Origin: Blepharisma japonicum
Lineage: Eukaryota; Ciliophora; Heterotrichea; Heterotrichida; Blepharismidae
DNA length: 64,000 bases
Direction: 5' to 3'
Assembly (NCBI GenBank): GCA_949751835.1
Contig: CATKHK010000039.1
Span: 62,001 to 126,000, forward strand
A program made the translations under genes and the position numbers. The notes under the pieces were generated by a model that was not told the origin of the DNA, did no database searches, and saw only the letters and a list, made by a program, of their open reading frames with translations. Positions 54,355 through 64,000 of this stretch are shown one piece after another. Every line of letters begins with the position of its first letter. Position 1 is the stretch's first letter.

Positions 54355-56154
54355 ATGAAAATATCATCTCGGCTCTTTGTGACTCTCTATAATGCTAAGA
54401 AGCAGAGACAGGCAAATATCCCTACCGAACTAAGACAAAATATAAGAAATAATTACCAAGTTCGTGAGGCTCTACGCAAGGCTATTAAAGAATTAAAAAA
54501 TCAATTTCCACACGTTCCTCTAGCAAACTTAGCCAAAGCTTCAAAAGCTGAAATAAAAGCCTTTTATAAGATCCCAGAAGTTATATCCCCAAACGACCCA
54601 GCAGTGGAAAAACCATTGAGGAAATACTTTATCCAAGAAATTATCAACCCTGCAAGTGAGCAGCATAGAGAATATTTGGAGTCTAATTTATTTTTAAATG
54701 ATAAAAGTATTGAATCCAAAAGAAATGTTTTACTTGTCGAAGAAGCCAAAGAGTTTGAGAAAAACATAAGGCTAGAAAATGAGATGAAAAGAAGGAAATC
54801 AATTGAAGAAAAGATTGTGAAATTCAAAGAATTACCAACTGTTGACCAAATGCTTAATGGAGAAGAGTCAACAGAATTAACTACACAAATGCCTGAGAGA
54901 AGTGTCCTTTCTTCTAGAGGGATAGTCGATCTTCGAACTGGCACAGGCAAATATCCAACTTATAACCAGCTAAGTAAGCAAGAATTAAAGAATTATGTTG
55001 TATATAACTTACGAGAGCTAGAGCAAGCACTCCAAATGGCTCAATATACAAAACCGAGCGAAACTTATGACTCTTCTGTGAGGGTTTTAATGGTCCAGCA
55101 AATAGCAAAATTGAATGCTGAAGGGTTAAAAGATCCAAGAATGTATGATCTTGTCCAAGGAATTGATGCAAATGCTTTAGGTTCTAAAGAAATATGCGAT
55201 ACTATATGGGCAATAGGAAAAATCTATAGAGGCAATCCTCCGAAGTTTATTAATGTTTTTAAAGAAAAACTCAAGGAAAGGTTTTTACTTTATTTACCAA
55301 GGCTAAATAGCATGAATTTAGCTTATGCTTCAAAAGGGTTTGCTCTACTACAAGTGTATGATGAAGCCATTGCTGATGGAATTATGCAGCGATTTTCTGA
55401 AATTGTTTCTCAAGTCCCTGTAACTCCTAATAGAACCCCTTTAGCTGATGTCCAAACATTTACAATCCCGGTTCAAGGTCATTCCTTATACTTTGGCTAT
55501 AGAGACCTTACGATTCCTTCTAATCCTCTTCCACTCAGTGCTGCAGTCTGAACAATCCGATACTTGAAAATTACAAATGCTGATCGATACGAGCTTTCTA
55601 ACTGTTTTAAGCTCTGTGCAGAGTTAATGTACAACAACAGCATGCATGAACTCAACAAACGTTCAATTATAGAGGCCATGATAGTATTCGGACATGGACC
55701 AAGGTCAATGGTCTTAGATGAACAAGTTATAAAGCTTATTAAAGGGCTTGGACTTAAAATAAGGCCTTATATTCAATTGCTCTCGCTTAGTGAAATTATA
55801 GTTGTTGGGAATGCTCTTATGAATTGTGGAGAATATGGAGTCACTAGCTTATTCAGGGGCCTTGAAAAGAAAATCACAGAGTTGCTAGGAATTGATCAGG
55901 ATCCACTGCAGATTCAAATAGTCAAAAAGATGCTGAGAAGATATTACAATGTTGTAGAAGGAAAGAGGTTTAAAGAGGACCAAGAAATTGTCAAGTTAAA
56001 TGATATTTTAATTGAAGAACACAATGAAGCGCTTGATGAAAAAAGCTTAGAAAATGAAGTGGAAAAAATCATGGAAGATGAAATCTTGGAAAATAAAGCC
56101 AAATATCAAGAAGATGCTGTTGATGATTTTGAATACTCAGAGGATGAAAAATAG
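54355..56154 (+). CDS. Helical-repeat protein (RAP/FASTK-like?)
   Basis: 599 residues in one frame with a TGA (Trp) near 55550. The N-terminus (MKISSRLFVTLYNAKKQRQ) is basic and suggests a mitochondrial presequence. The middle holds repeats of about 38 residues (GSKEICDTIWAIGKI..., LNSMNLAYASKGFALLQVYDEAIADGIMQRF) like the alpha-solenoids of FASTK/OPR-type organellar RNA-binding proteins. The final 60 residues are acidic. No RAP domain is visible. Function not proven; mitochondrial RNA metabolism is a guess. Divergent start 29 bp from the TMX-like gene. Confidence 0.5.
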
Positions 56155-56178
56155 GTATAAATTAGGGATATACATTAA

Positions 56179-57666
56179 TTATTTCTTCTTAATTTGCATG
56201 TTTTTTTGCTTTATCTGAATGCTGCGTTCCTCTTTTTCTATCTTGCGGGGAAGTGCTAATTCTACCTGCCTGGGTGTTAATTTTGCTTGATGGTTCGGAG
56301 ATTGTAGGTATTCATCAACAGATGTTTTTCCTTTAACCATGTCCTGCCTGACTTTCATAAGTTCGTTGACTTTTACTGATTTATGTAAAAAATTATGCAT
56401 TCCTTTATCTCTGATTTCCATCTTATGAGCAAGGTCAGCTTTTCTCTCAAGGAAAAGTTCATAAAGCTTTTTCCTACTGCCTCCAAACTGAGCAGACCAA
56501 GGATCAAGAATTATGGTTTCTTCTGATTTCTTTTCTTCTTCGTTTTGAGATGCTGCCTCAATATTAGCCTCTTCCTTCTTTAGCTCTTCTTGAGGAGCAA
56601 TAATTTCTTCAATTATAGGGTTTATTTCAGGAGGAGGACTGTTTAAAATGCTCTCATTACATTGAATACTTGTTTCTAATGTACGCCTAGGCGATTTTTG
56701 TAGTTGTTGTGCATGATCCTGGTTAACGTTAATCGTTACTTGAGCTGGTTGAGATTGATGAGGAGGAGGAGTATAAACAGGAGGGGAAGCATAAATTGGC
56801 TGTGGCATTATAGGATAAGGAGGCATCTGTATGATAATTGGTTGTTGGCCTGGCTGAGGATAATTTTGGAAATTTGGATTTTGTTGGCGAGGCTGCTGTC
56901 CTTGGCTTACAAAAGAAGGCTCGATACTTTGTCTTGAGTAGCTTGACAAACTCGTTCGTCTTTCTTCTCTATTTGATTTTCTTCCTACAGATTCTCTTTT
57001 AATTCTTTTCTTTTTTGACGATTTCAGCCTCGAACTGATCGAAAAATCTGAAAGTCTTGACATTTGGTGGTCAAAACTTTGCTTCATAGGGCTATAAGCA
57101 GGTTCTGTATATTGTTTTTCAGGCTTAAAAGGGTCTTTCTCTTCATACATAAGAGCATCCCACATTGATCGATTTGGCTCGCTATAAGCATCTCGATGAG
57201 ATTTCCAAGAAGGGTTTGCAGGCCTTACCCATGTAGTAGGATTCACCCTTCCATTACATTCTCTATCATAATGAATGCAATCTGGAGGGTTTGGGATCGT
57301 TGGGTCAATGTTGCGTTCGTTTAACTCTAAAAGCGTAAAAGGGGCTGGCGAAGAGAACGGTAAAGATTCAACTTCTACTCTATGTTTGAACTTTTGTTGG
57401 GATTCTATATAAGATTTAGGCCCAGATATAAGCTCTGATTGGATTCTATTGTATTCTTGCAGCAGAAGCTGGCGTGTTATTGAATTAGATGCATCTTTTG
57501 GAGATGTTTTACCAATAAGTTCAGAAATTAAATCAAGTTTATCTTTCAAAATTCTTTTCTAAATAAATTATACGTCTCTTTCGTTGATAAAATACCCTGG
57601 AGCTGGAGTCACTTGTTGCATTTTGCCCTGGGAAAATGCAGGTGGGATGATAAGGTTTTTATTCAT
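56179..57666 (-). CDS. Pro/Gln-rich protein of unknown function
   Basis: 490 residues after one 15-nt intron (57559-57573). The first exon starts MNKNLIIPPAFSQGK. The middle is rich in Pro and Gln (QPGQQPIIIQMPPYPIMPQPIYASPPVYTPPPH) and in basic stretches (RLKSSKKKRIKRESVGRKSNREERR). C-terminus: charged, with ELFLERKADLAHKMEIRDKGMHNFLHKSV. No known domain. A disordered, possibly RNA- or cytoskeleton-binding scaffold is inferred from composition only. Stops 24 bp from the convergent gene end. Confidence 0.62.
57559..57573 (-). other. 15-nt intron
   Basis: Minus strand GTATAATTTATTTAG. Removal joins the first exon (ends ERD) to KRILKDKLD and keeps the frame; without it there is a stop. A at position 10. 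Confidence 0.82.
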
Positions 57667-58024
57667 TTATTTATATCTTAGCCATAGTAAATAATTGAAT
57701 TATTGAGTCTATAGATTGAGAAAGGCAGAATACTTTGAAATTCAGTTAAGTTTAATAATATGATTTTGAAGGTGAATTTACCAGAAAACGAATTTTTATA
57801 AAATTTTGAAATTTAAAAAATATATTAACAATATCTCTTTTACATTATAGGTAAAGCATACTTTAAATTAATACGCTCATTTCACTTGCCTAAGAAATAA
57901 GAAATTCATAATAGTTAGGTAAGACATTATATACAATTGATATACGCAATAAAATACTCTTAACAGCAAGACCCAATATTTGATAAATATAAATATGAAA
58001 ATTAAGGAAACACAATAAACAAAA
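57667..58024. other. Divergent intergenic region
   Basis: 358 bp between two divergent starts. Mostly A/T; no RNA gene, ORF or clear repeat seen. Confidence 0.5.
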
Positions 58025-60271
58025 ATGTCTGCATATGCCAAGCTTCAAGTGCTGAATGGCCCTGATTGTTATATATGCACACTTCCTTTCAACATAGGCT
58101 CACATTCAAGCTCCCACTTATCAATAAACTGCAAAAAAGTTCAGCCACTTCACTGCTCAATATTTTATTCAAACAACCACTTTCAGCTCAAAGCAAAAGC
58201 CCCAACTCTTTTAGTCCAATCAGGTACTCTCACCGACGAAGACCCTTCAGTCGAATTAAAAGACTTAAGTTGCATATCAATCCCCTGTGACATCCACTCC
58301 CCACACATTTTCTACTTCATTTTGCCTGTATTTTCCTCTATTGTTTTAGAGCCACCAGGTTTAGCTCCGATCCCAGACAACGAAGAATTGATGCCTATTG
58401 ACTCATTTCCCTCTCGTCAAGCAGACTCCAGCTTAATAAAGAAATGGGGGATTAATGACAGGGAAAATTTAAAGAAATGGCTACTTACTTATGGGTATGG
58501 AAGATGAAAAAAGCTCCAAGAAGCAATGAGCGAAGGTGGAGCTTTTACCTCAAAATCTATTCCAGAAATTAGGTCATTTGCCACATCTCTTGTCAGAACT
58601 ATTGTAGAGAATCTCCCAATGGAAAAGCATGAACTTAAAAAGTCTTTGGCAAATATGATAGAAGAGACTGAAGACGATTTTTATATCCCTCCCAGAATAA
58701 AGGATTGGGGAATGATGGTAAGGCAAAGAGCAGTGCCATGGGGAAAAAGATTGTATATGCTATGGAGGATCAAGTTTTTGATTAAAAAATTCAAAGAAAA
58801 TAATAAGAATGAGACACTTAAGTGGGGCAATTTGCTGAATTTTATGCCATCTGGAGCTTTTTATGGACAAAGACCTTCAGCATGGTGGACGAGAAGGCAT
58901 GATATAGACCTAATCAGAGGAACCCATAAGCATGGGTATGCAAATTATAATCAGATGAGAAATGACAAAAATTTAAGTTTCAGCAATATTGATACTGATT
59001 TAAGCTTTAAAGAATTCCCAAGCGCCGACACAATTACTCGCAGGCTAAAGAAGCTTATGATTTCAATTGACAAAATTGAAGAGTTCGAGTTCGACAAAGA
59101 GCAGCAACTTTTCGAGCCAACTGACTGATCAGCAGAAGAAAAAAGGGCTTTGCTATCTTTGATTTCAGATTTTGGAGTTCCATTGAATTTAGAAGGAAAA
59201 AATGACTGAAGCCAATTTAAAGAGAAACTTGATACTCTACTGCCTGGAAACGATAAAGCTACCAATAGCTTAGAAAGAATGGTTCAACATCTCAGAATGC
59301 TAGCCCAACATGTTATGCATCCAGAAGAAGGGGAAACTGAAGTCAAAGATGCAGATGGATATACAATGTCAATTGAAGATGCTGAAGCTTTACAAAACAG
59401 CTTGAATAAACTACAGTTTATTAGAAAACATATACTCAAAAACGGTAGCGAATTTTTCAATACTGAACTTCCAGCATTAGAAAAAGCTACAGAAAAAATT
59501 GTAAAAGAAGGCTCAGAAACGTGGCTTACTGAAGCTTGGAAATGCGATATCCATGACAGAGGTCTTTTAAATGCGGTTGCAGACAATGGTCTTACCTTCT
59601 TGCATAACCTCTCTGAAAACCCTGACTATGGATTTGCAGGAATTTCTATTAATTATGAAGAAGCAGAAGGAAGGCTTCAATATTTATGCGAGTTTTTCAG
59701 ATCAATCAGTAACCTGCAGAAATCCAAGAAGAAACGAGCTCCAGAAGAGCTTACGTTTGACGAGAACGGCCAAATCCAAGCTCCAACCAAGAAAATCAAG
59801 CTTTCCAAATTTATAATCCCTAAAGATGAAGAAGGAGAAGTCATTTATCCAATAGTGATAAATAACAGTCTGACTATTCTCAATTTAGGACTAATTGATG
59901 CTGACAGACCTGCTTATCACTCAGGCAGAAACATCTTTCCAGTCGGCTTTAAAAGTATCAGAGAGCACTCCAGTATGTTTAAAGCTAAAGAAAGAATGCA
60001 ATATCTCTGCGAAATCCTTGACGGTGGCGTAAAACCTTTATTTAAAGTGACTCCTATGCAAGACGGTGAACCTTTAGAAGACCAGGCTATTTTAAGAGAA
60101 TCCTGCACAGGCTGCTGGATTGTGATCTGCAATAAAGTCAACGAACTCCAACAAAGCAGAAGAAGCAAGGTCACAGTCAGCGGAACTGACCGATTTGGAC
60201 TATGGGACCCTAACGTTGTAAAACTGATCCACGAACTTCCAGGAGCTGAAGCTATCTTAATGGGTAAGTAA
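58025..60271 (+). CDS. Chromatin protein: FHA-like, SANT-like and FYR domains
   Basis: 748 residues, TGA as Trp at several sites. Residues 1-105 have the phrasing of an FHA fold (LPFNIGSHSSSHLSINCKKVQPLHCSIFYSNNHFQLKAKAPTLLVQSGT...), weakly. Three SANT/Myb-type helices follow: ENLKKWLLTYGYGRWKKLQEA (about 148-170), WWTRRHDIDLIRGTHKHGYANYNQMRND (about 287-315; similar wording in the SANT/SLIDE region of CHD6-9 remodellers), and WSAEEKRALLSLISDFGVP (about 368). The C-terminus carries an FYRN-like (IFPVGFKSIREHSSMFK...YLCEILDGG) and FYRC-like (TGCWIVICNKVN...FGLWDPNVVKLIHELPGA) pair, typical of MLL/trithorax and other nuclear proteins. I infer a chromatin or transcription complex subunit. Domain order is unusual. 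Confidence 0.75.
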
Positions 60272-60315
60272 TCTCTATCAATTAAACATGGCAAAGACTT
60301 GCATTTTTAATCATC

Positions 60316-61218
60316 ATGAGTTCGGTTCCTTATATTGGTAGCCAAATCAGCCTAATTTCGAAGTCTGATATTCGATATGAAGGAACTCTCCACACCATTG
60401 ACCCAAATGAACACACAGTTTCACTCTCAAATGTCAAGTCATTTGGCACAGAAGGGCGCAGAGGAAATAATAAAGAAATCCCGCCTTCAGCTGAAGTCTA
60501 TGAGTTTATCATTTTTAGAGGGTCTGATATAAAAGATCTTACAGTCATCCAGTCTACTGTTGCCAATAATGACCCAGCCATAATAAACTCAGAGCCAATT
60601 AAAGAAGTCCAGCCAAAGCCAGTCCAAAAATCAAACCCTCCTCCACAAAGAGAATATCAAAGCCAAAACTATGCCCCGAGAAATAGCCGCCCAGAAGCGT
60701 ATGGCGAATTGCATGGGAATACTAATGAAAATTTAAAAGAAGAGCTTAAAGAAGATTTTGATTTCCAAACTACTGCTATTGATAGAGAACAGAAGCCAGA
60801 AACCAAAGAAAAATGCTATAATAAAAAATCAAGCTTTTTTGATACAATTTCTTGCAAATCGGCTGAAACTGCTGAAAATAGATTGGATAGGGAAAAACAG
60901 AAAGAGCTGGATGCAGAGACTTTTGGGGAGGAAAGCGTGGAAATGGGAGAAAGGGATTTAAGGAGGTATATTAGAGGGGGAAGAAGGAGAGGAAGAGGGT
61001 ATAGGAATAATGGAGGAGATGGAAGAGGGTATAGAGGCGGATATAGAGGAGAAAATAGAGGGTATAGAGGAAGAGGAGAGTATAGAGGAGAAAATAGAGG
61101 AGAATATAGAGAAAATAGGGGAGAATATAGAGGAGAACATAGAGGAGAATATAGAGGAGAATACAGAGGATATAGAGGAGATCAAAGGGGAGATTATAGA
61201 GGAAGAAATCGAGAATAA
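60316..61218 (+). CDS. LSM14/Scd6 (RAP55) translational repressor
   Basis: 300 residues. N-terminal LSm14 domain ([43 protein letters not shown]), then a linker, an FDF motif ([10 protein letters not shown]), an FFD box ([12 protein letters not shown]), a TFG box ([10 protein letters not shown]), and an RGG/RGGY-rich tail. This is the full set of LSM14/Scd6/Tral, which binds Dhh1/DDX6, represses translation and forms P-bodies. The RG-rich tail carries many RGEYR units encoded by repeated codons. Starts 44 bp after the preceding gene. Intact. Confidence 0.9.
   Translation: MSSVPYIGSQISLISKSDIRYEGTLHTIDPNEHTVSLSNVKSFGTEGRRGNNKEIPPSAEVYEFIIFRGSDIKDLTVIQSTVANNDPAIINSEPIKEVQPKPVQKSNPPPQREYQSQNYAPRNSRPEAYGELHGNTNENLKEELKEDFDFQTTAIDREQKPETKEKCYNKKSSFFDTISCKSAETAENRLDREKQKELDAETFGEESVEMGERDLRRYIRGGRRRGRGYRNNGGDGRGYRGGYRGENRGYRGRGEYRGENRGEYRENRGEYRGEHRGEYRGEYRGYRGDQRGDYRGRNRE
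60955..61215 (+). repeat. Purine-rich repeat encoding the RGG tail
   Basis: About 260 bp dominated by units near GAGGAGAATATAGAG, almost all purine on the plus strand. Encodes the Arg/Gly/Tyr/Glu repeats of the LSM14 tail. Because the repeat lacks stops in any frame, other frames are open as well, but these are shadow ORFs. Confidence 0.85.
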
Positions 61219-61307
61219 ACAAAAATTATAAAAATAATCTCCTATTTCCAGCAAATCTTATGAACTTTAAATAGCTGAATTTTAAATAAGATACACTAAT
61301 TAGGCTA

Positions 61308-61737
61308 ATGGAAAATATAACCATCGCAGTGGGGTGTGACTATGAAGGACATAATATGAAAGTTCAGCTTGTGTAATATCTCAGCGGAAAAGGAATTCCG
61401 TTACTGATGTCTGCACAAATGATTCCAATAATGCTGTTGATTATTCAGTATATGCAAAACTAGTTTGCAACAAAGTTCTTTTAGGTAAAGCTCAAAGAGG
61501 ATTATTAATTTGTGAGTCAGGAATTGGTATAAAGGTATTCGCTGTACTGTTTGCCATGACTATTTTTGAGTTCAGTTGGCAAGAGAGCACAATGATTGCA
61601 ACGTCTTAGCTTTGGGTGGCAAGGTCAATGGCATAGAAATGGCAAAGCAAATGGTAGATACATATGCTTCAATACGCTATTTAAGCGAGTTCCCTAAAAA
61701 CCCTAGAAGAATCAATATACTAAACTATTATCGTTAG
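61308..61737 (+). pseudogene. Broken ribose-5-phosphate isomerase B (RpiB/LacAB family)
   Basis: Translations in shifting frames give ITIAVGCDYEGHNMKVQLV, VTDVCTNDSNNAVDYSVYAKLVCNKV, KAQRGLLICESGIGI, and GIRCTVCHDYF, then HNDCNVLALGGKVNGIEMAKQMVDTYASIRYL, in the order and spacing of RpiB (GCDHAG, DYP, GILICGTGIG, RA..CHD, REHNDANVLALG). RpiB interconverts ribose-5-P and ribulose-5-P. Damage: a TAA early on in place of a codon like CAA, a one-base shift at about 61395, and a deletion of about seven codons (the GMSIAANK part) with a shift near 61535. No intron explains these. A pseudogene of a host gene or of a bacterial-type acquired gene; recent, because the rest is readable. Confidence 0.82.
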
Positions 61738-61770
61738 AAATATTGAAAAATTCATTAATTAGTTTACAAA

Positions 61771-62736
61771 TTAAACGGAGTGAGGTAAATTTCTTATTGA
61801 TCTCACAGGGTATTTTAGCTGTAAAATTTCAATTTCAATATGTCCTACTGCAATATCTATTATAAACAGCCCGAATGGTCTTATTAAAGGTATTGAACTT
61901 ATACCCAATCCAACCCCAATTCAGATTATAGCTGAATTAAATTCTATCATTTCTTCTAGATAAAAAGAGATAAAAAGCATCCCAATCCCACTGAAAATGC
62001 TCCCAATAATACCTAAAAGAAATACTATCATTTTAGAGTAATCCAGATCTTTAGCAAATCTCAAAAAATAACTAGCACTAAGCCATGCAAAATCAGCGCA
62101 CATAAGATATGAAGGGATTAAGCAATAAATTCAGCTGAGCTCTGCCTTGTAGTCAATTTTTCATATACATATAATCTGCTGTGCAATCGTTAGGAAGGAA
62201 AAGCATATCCAAAAAAATGAATCCTCGCTCTGAATTAGAACAAATCTTAAGGATGCAAGAACTGACAAAACAAGTCCTGGCATCAATAAATGCCAAAGAG
62301 GAGATGTAAGGGAAATATCATCAAATCCAGCATAAAAAAATCAAGCAGTTAAGCCTAATTGTAAAAATATCACAAAGTCTCTTATCAATCTTCCGATGGC
62401 TTGTCTTTGCCATAGAGTGATTCCTCTTACTTTTCTGGTAATAAAATCAGATAAAATAATTATAAAAACTGTTATACAGATAATACAAATTTCTACACAA
62501 AGCAATAGGACTGGTAAAAAAAGAGTGAAGTATTCCCCAATGCCATTAGCCACTTTTAAGTATAGCAATATAAGAGAGCTTCATATATGGCAAAGTATTA
62601 AAATTCCTAGTAAAACATATAGAATCATATTTGCATATGGTTTACTGTCAAGTGATCTTTTGCAGATAAAACAAGACTGTCGAGTTGTGCGATTTATAAG
62701 TGGACGCGTCTCTGAATTCATTAAATTAGACTCCAT
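61771..62736 (-). CDS. Eight-pass membrane protein of unknown family
   Basis: 321 residues in one frame with TGA as Trp at several sites. About eight hydrophobic helices: MILYVLLGILILCHIWSSLILLY, FTLFLPVLLLCVEICIICIT, DFVIFLQLGLTAWFFYAG, LWHLLMPGLVLSVLASL, FFWICFSFLTIAQQIICIW, WIYCLIPSYLMCADFAWLS, IVFLLGIIGSIFSGIGMLFI and IIWIGVGLGISSIPLI. The N-terminus is cytosolic-looking with a CFIC pair. No conserved motif recognised. Start chosen at ATG 62734-62736, the first after an in-frame gap. Confidence 0.6.
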
Positions 62737-62851
62737 TTTAAATAGCTAACGGACTTTTGATAGCAGGTAAATTAGCCTTATATGCTTATGTATATATGTT
62801 TTTGTAATTTTTTTGACAAATTAAATAATAATGCTTACAATTAAAGCTTAC

Positions 62852-64000
62852 TTATGAGGTTTGTAAATCTCTTTCGCATGGCCTAATGATAGCATCTTTT
62901 GATAGCTTGTAAGCATAGATATCATTAAATGGCATTTGGTGTCTGTCTCCTCCAAATATATACATAATATTCCCATCTATAACAGCAGAATGCCCATCTC
63001 TTTGGTGAGGAGCGTTTCCTTTTACCCTTCCTTTTATAGGACTTGGAGGTCCATCATAGAGCGTTTTTTTCTTCATTCAAAATTTCTCTATTGTAGGTGA
63101 AGCTTCTTTTTTTCCATCTTTTTTAGATCCAGGAGCTACATTTAGTGTATGCCTTCTATGGGGAGACGCTTCGCTGTGCTTAAATTCTTCCAACTGAGCT
63201 GCAGAAACTGGATCTTTTATCTGCTGCTCATCCTGGAGCATTATCCACATATTATTTTCAAAACTATAAGAGAACATTTCATTTGTTTCTCTGTTTACAC
63301 ATTTTGTCCCGCCAAAAATTACCATTAGGTCACTATATATAACTGCGGAGTGTCCTGACCTTGCCGAAGGAATCTGCCCAGCCACTTGGACAGATTCTCA
63401 TTTATAGTTGATTAAATTTAATTTTCAAAAATCTCCTATTTGTTCTCCTTCGTCATTTAGTCCTCCAAAAATAAATAATGAATCATTATAAACCGCTGCA
63501 CTATGGTTGGATCTTGGCTCAGGTCCATTATTAGTGCTAATTTTCCTCCATTCTAATGGTGATAAATTCAGTATATATACATCATTAGTTCTTTTAGAAT
63601 ATTTAAAGCCTCCAAATACAACCATTTGAGGAATTTCATCTTTCTCATACAAGTTAGCGGTATGAGAATCAAGCGTTGGCGGCAAGCCAAGGGTTGGCGG
63701 ATCAAATTTTACAGTTTGCAGGGTATTTAAATCAATTATTCATGTAGTATCAAACTGATTAATACCATCAGTTCCGCTAAAAATGTATAAATTATCGTGA
63801 TATATAACACTGCTGTGCCTACAAATCGCTCCAATTCCAAGAATATTCAATTCTTCCCAGTGTTCCCCATCCATACTATTAAAATCAAAAACCCAAATCC
63901 CAGACTGTGTGCCTTCCCGCAAATCTTGCCCTCCAGATATAATCATCTTATGGTTCCACATAGCAGCAGAATGATAGCTTCTGCGACTAGGATGAAGACC
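62852..64000 (-). CDS. Kelch-repeat protein (5' end beyond the window)
   Basis: Open from the window edge to the stop at 62852, about 382 codons visible, TGA as Trp at several sites. Kelch blades are clear: RSYHSAAMWNHKMIISGGQ, RHSSVIYHDNLYIFSGTDG, SHTANLYEKDEIPQMVVFGGF, RSNHSAAVYNDSLFIFGGLND, RSGHSAVIYSDLMVIFGG and RDGHSAVIDGNIMYIFGGD, that is six visible units with the (H/Y)SA..Y...(I/F)F(G/S)G pattern. A basic, Ser-rich insert follows the fifth visible blade (HRRHTLNVAPGSKKDGKK). I infer a beta-propeller scaffold; partners cannot be read from the sequence. Confidence 0.85.

Noticed and set aside
61000-61260. Ile/Ser- and Glu-rich open frames on both strands over the LSM14 tail
   Set aside because: They follow from the purine repeat that encodes the RGG tail; no stop is possible in such DNA.
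61480-61500. A GTAAAGCTCAAAGAG segment in the RpiB pseudogene that fits the 15-nt intron rule
   Set aside because: Its removal would delete residues (KAQRG) that match RpiB; coding is the better reading.
1-64000. Transposon, retroelement, virus-like element or CRISPR array
   Set aside because: No transposase, reverse transcriptase, integrase, capsid or regular short repeats were found in any frame.

Overview
The window looks like a stretch of the macronuclear genome of a heterotrich ciliate, most likely Blepharisma. The direct evidence is threefold. (1) TGA is read inside conserved domains at positions that need tryptophan (P-type ATPase, kinases, Nudix and others), while every gene ends in TAA or TAG. 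(2) Introns are only 15 nt, one of them 16 nt, of the form GTA...YAG, usually with an A at intron position 10. (3) The DNA is very AT-rich and gene-dense: spacers often run 4-60 bp and most genes have no intron. Stentor has similar tiny introns but the standard code. UGA=Trp plus 15-nt introns fits Blepharisma; that assignment is an inference.

Layout. 1-371: 3' end of an IQ-motif gene. 479-3379: P3A plasma-membrane H+-ATPase. 3380-13131: a locus rearranged by local duplication. It holds two full tandem paralogues of a large ligand-binding-domain receptor with about eight membrane segments (4929-8549, 8871-12494), a receptor 3' remnant (12528-13131), and a chimeric relic that joins a receptor 3' end to a second copy of the ATPase 3' end (3564-4830). 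13516-22489: NAA38-like LSm protein, two myristoylable calcium-dependent protein kinases, a basic orphan protein, Rab6, a four-pass RING-H2 protein, a Nudix-ankyrin fusion 7 bp behind it, and TMEM107 of the ciliary transition zone. 22544-36639: six-finger C2H2 protein, secreted Cys-rich protein, DYRK kinase, histone H2B, STE20-like kinase with a FYVE-like finger, S-adenosylmethionine synthetase, a membrane RING protein with a Notch-type LNR repeat, and NOP14.

36644-47396 is mostly minus strand: a DNAAF9/Shulin-like dynein packaging factor, a kinase fused to an IBR-type zinc region, a decaying array of propeller-like paralogues, SF-assemblin, a TTP-type CCCH RNA-binding protein and uridine kinase. 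47415-64000: NAA25 (NatB) with a frame jump, a coiled-coil protein, PDK1, a cysteine-less TMX-like protein, a helical-repeat protein, a Pro/Gln-rich protein, an FHA/SANT/FYR chromatin protein, LSM14/Scd6, a broken RpiB gene, an eight-pass membrane protein and a kelch protein that runs off the end.

Themes: signalling (seven protein kinases, two of them CDPKs, plus PDK1 and Rab6), cilia and cortex (TMEM107, Shulin, SF-assemblin), N-terminal acetylation (NAA25, NAA38) and RNA control (LSM14, CCCH, NOP14). I saw no tRNA, rRNA, CRISPR array, transposase or viral relic. The most unusual items are the kinase-IBR fusion, the Nudix-ankyrin fusion with its RING neighbour, the chimeric duplication, the NAA25 frame jump and the RpiB fossil.
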